Shown here piece after piece: positions 63,847 through 64,000 of a DNA stretch of 64,000 nt (position 1 is the first letter of the stretch; the number at the start of each line of letters is the position of its first letter). The translations under genes and the position numbers were made by a program. The notes below the pieces were generated by a model. It ran no database searches and had not been told where the DNA came from. It worked only from the letters and a program-made list of their open reading frames with translations. Origin of the DNA: Prevotellamassilia timonensis (GTDB taxonomy: Bacteria; Bacteroidota; Bacteroidia; Bacteroidales; Bacteroidaceae); contig NZ_LT629841.1 in the NCBI RefSeq assembly GCF_900106785.1, positions 57,266 to 121,265 of the forward strand, written 5' to 3'.

Positions 63847-64000
63847 TTACTTGCCCTCGCTCAAGAACTGGAGCGCACGCTTTACAATGTCGCTGCGCTT
63901 GTTCACCAGGCGGAAGTACTCATTGCGGTCCCAGAGATCGTAGGCAATGGTGGTTTTGAGCGTAAACTGCAAATCCTTGAGTGCCGACTCGCGCTCCTTG
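63847..64000 (-). CDS. S41 C-terminal processing peptidase, 3' end only
   Basis: The last 51 codons of a minus-strand gene that continues beyond the window. The visible end (ALKDLQFTLKTTIAYDLWDR, then NEYFRLVNKRSDIVKRALQ) resembles the C-terminal helix of Prc/CtpA-type S41 peptidases in Bacteroidetes. No catalytic residues are inside the window, so the call rests on the tail only. Confidence 0.55.
   Translation of the reverse strand, partial: KERESALKDLQFTLKTTIAYDLWDRNEYFRLVNKRSDIVKRALQFLSEGK

Overview
The window looks like a chromosomal segment from a gut-type Bacteroidota, order Bacteroidales, possibly Prevotellaceae or a relative. The signs are the promoter style (TTTG, 19-20 nt, TAnnTTTG), typical families (SusC-like receptor, DUF2723, DUF4271, Omp28-related protein, fused SpmA-SpmB, a TPR/membrane/HTH regulator) and typical neighbourhoods (acpP-fabF-rnc; DUF4271-hemD-rnpA-yidD). 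Base composition is about half GC by eye, apart from an AT-rich patch near 62.3-63.6 kb. Family names come from reading motifs; no database search was run.

Layout. 2-1620 is an insertion sequence with two ORFs. 1983-9659 is a minus-strand block: a GH95 alpha-L-fucosidase, then queG, an M16 protease, a flippase and a SpmAB-like membrane protein. 10.0-16.1 kb holds a small HTH protein, ruvB, ybeY, an AGE-family epimerase, HIT and greA (minus), and N-acetylneuraminate lyase. 16.2-18.5 kb has a DUF4143 ATPase followed by almost 1 kb of noncoding repeats. 18.5-29.4 kb encodes two secreted proteins with related C-termini, a GH20 hexosaminidase, a DUF2723 membrane protein and a polysaccharide deacetylase. 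29.8-36.3 kb is a small glycan locus: regulator, TonB-dependent receptor and GH36 alpha-galactosidase. 36.5-56.2 kb is mainly housekeeping: purD, two membrane proteins, znuA-znuC, pnp, a NanM-symporter fusion, acpP, fabF, a very long RNase III, a mannose-1-phosphate guanylyltransferase, hisS and a gltD-like gene. 57.2-62.0 kb is a minus-strand block: metK, LOG, DUF4271, hemD, rnpA, yidD. The window closes with tRNA-Val, an AT-rich lipoprotein, tRNA-Gln and the 3' end of an S41 peptidase.

Taken together, fucosidase, beta-hexosaminidase, alpha-galactosidase, sialate lyase, AGE epimerase and a NanM/Na+ symporter fusion suggest growth on host mucin-type or milk-type glycans. The sialic acid genes are scattered rather than in one operon.

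The most unusual content is noncoding. Nine copies of a palindromic element (working name PAL13) sit only between genes. Each has about 28 bp GC-rich inverted arms, one of two interior types, and flanking tandem copies of a 13-bp unit that point outward on both sides. Other families are a 96-bp structured repeat found twice beside PAL13, two long palindromes with unrelated arms but the same 28-nt apex carrying a compensatory base-pair change, a two-copy element with GTTGAC/GTTAAC arms, a 32-bp-period minisatellite and a 22-bp repeat array. There is also a complete promoter-to-terminator unit with no real gene (about 56.3-56.5 kb), which is a strong small RNA candidate, and a metK leader that ends in a terminator hairpin and resembles a SAM-sensing riboswitch.
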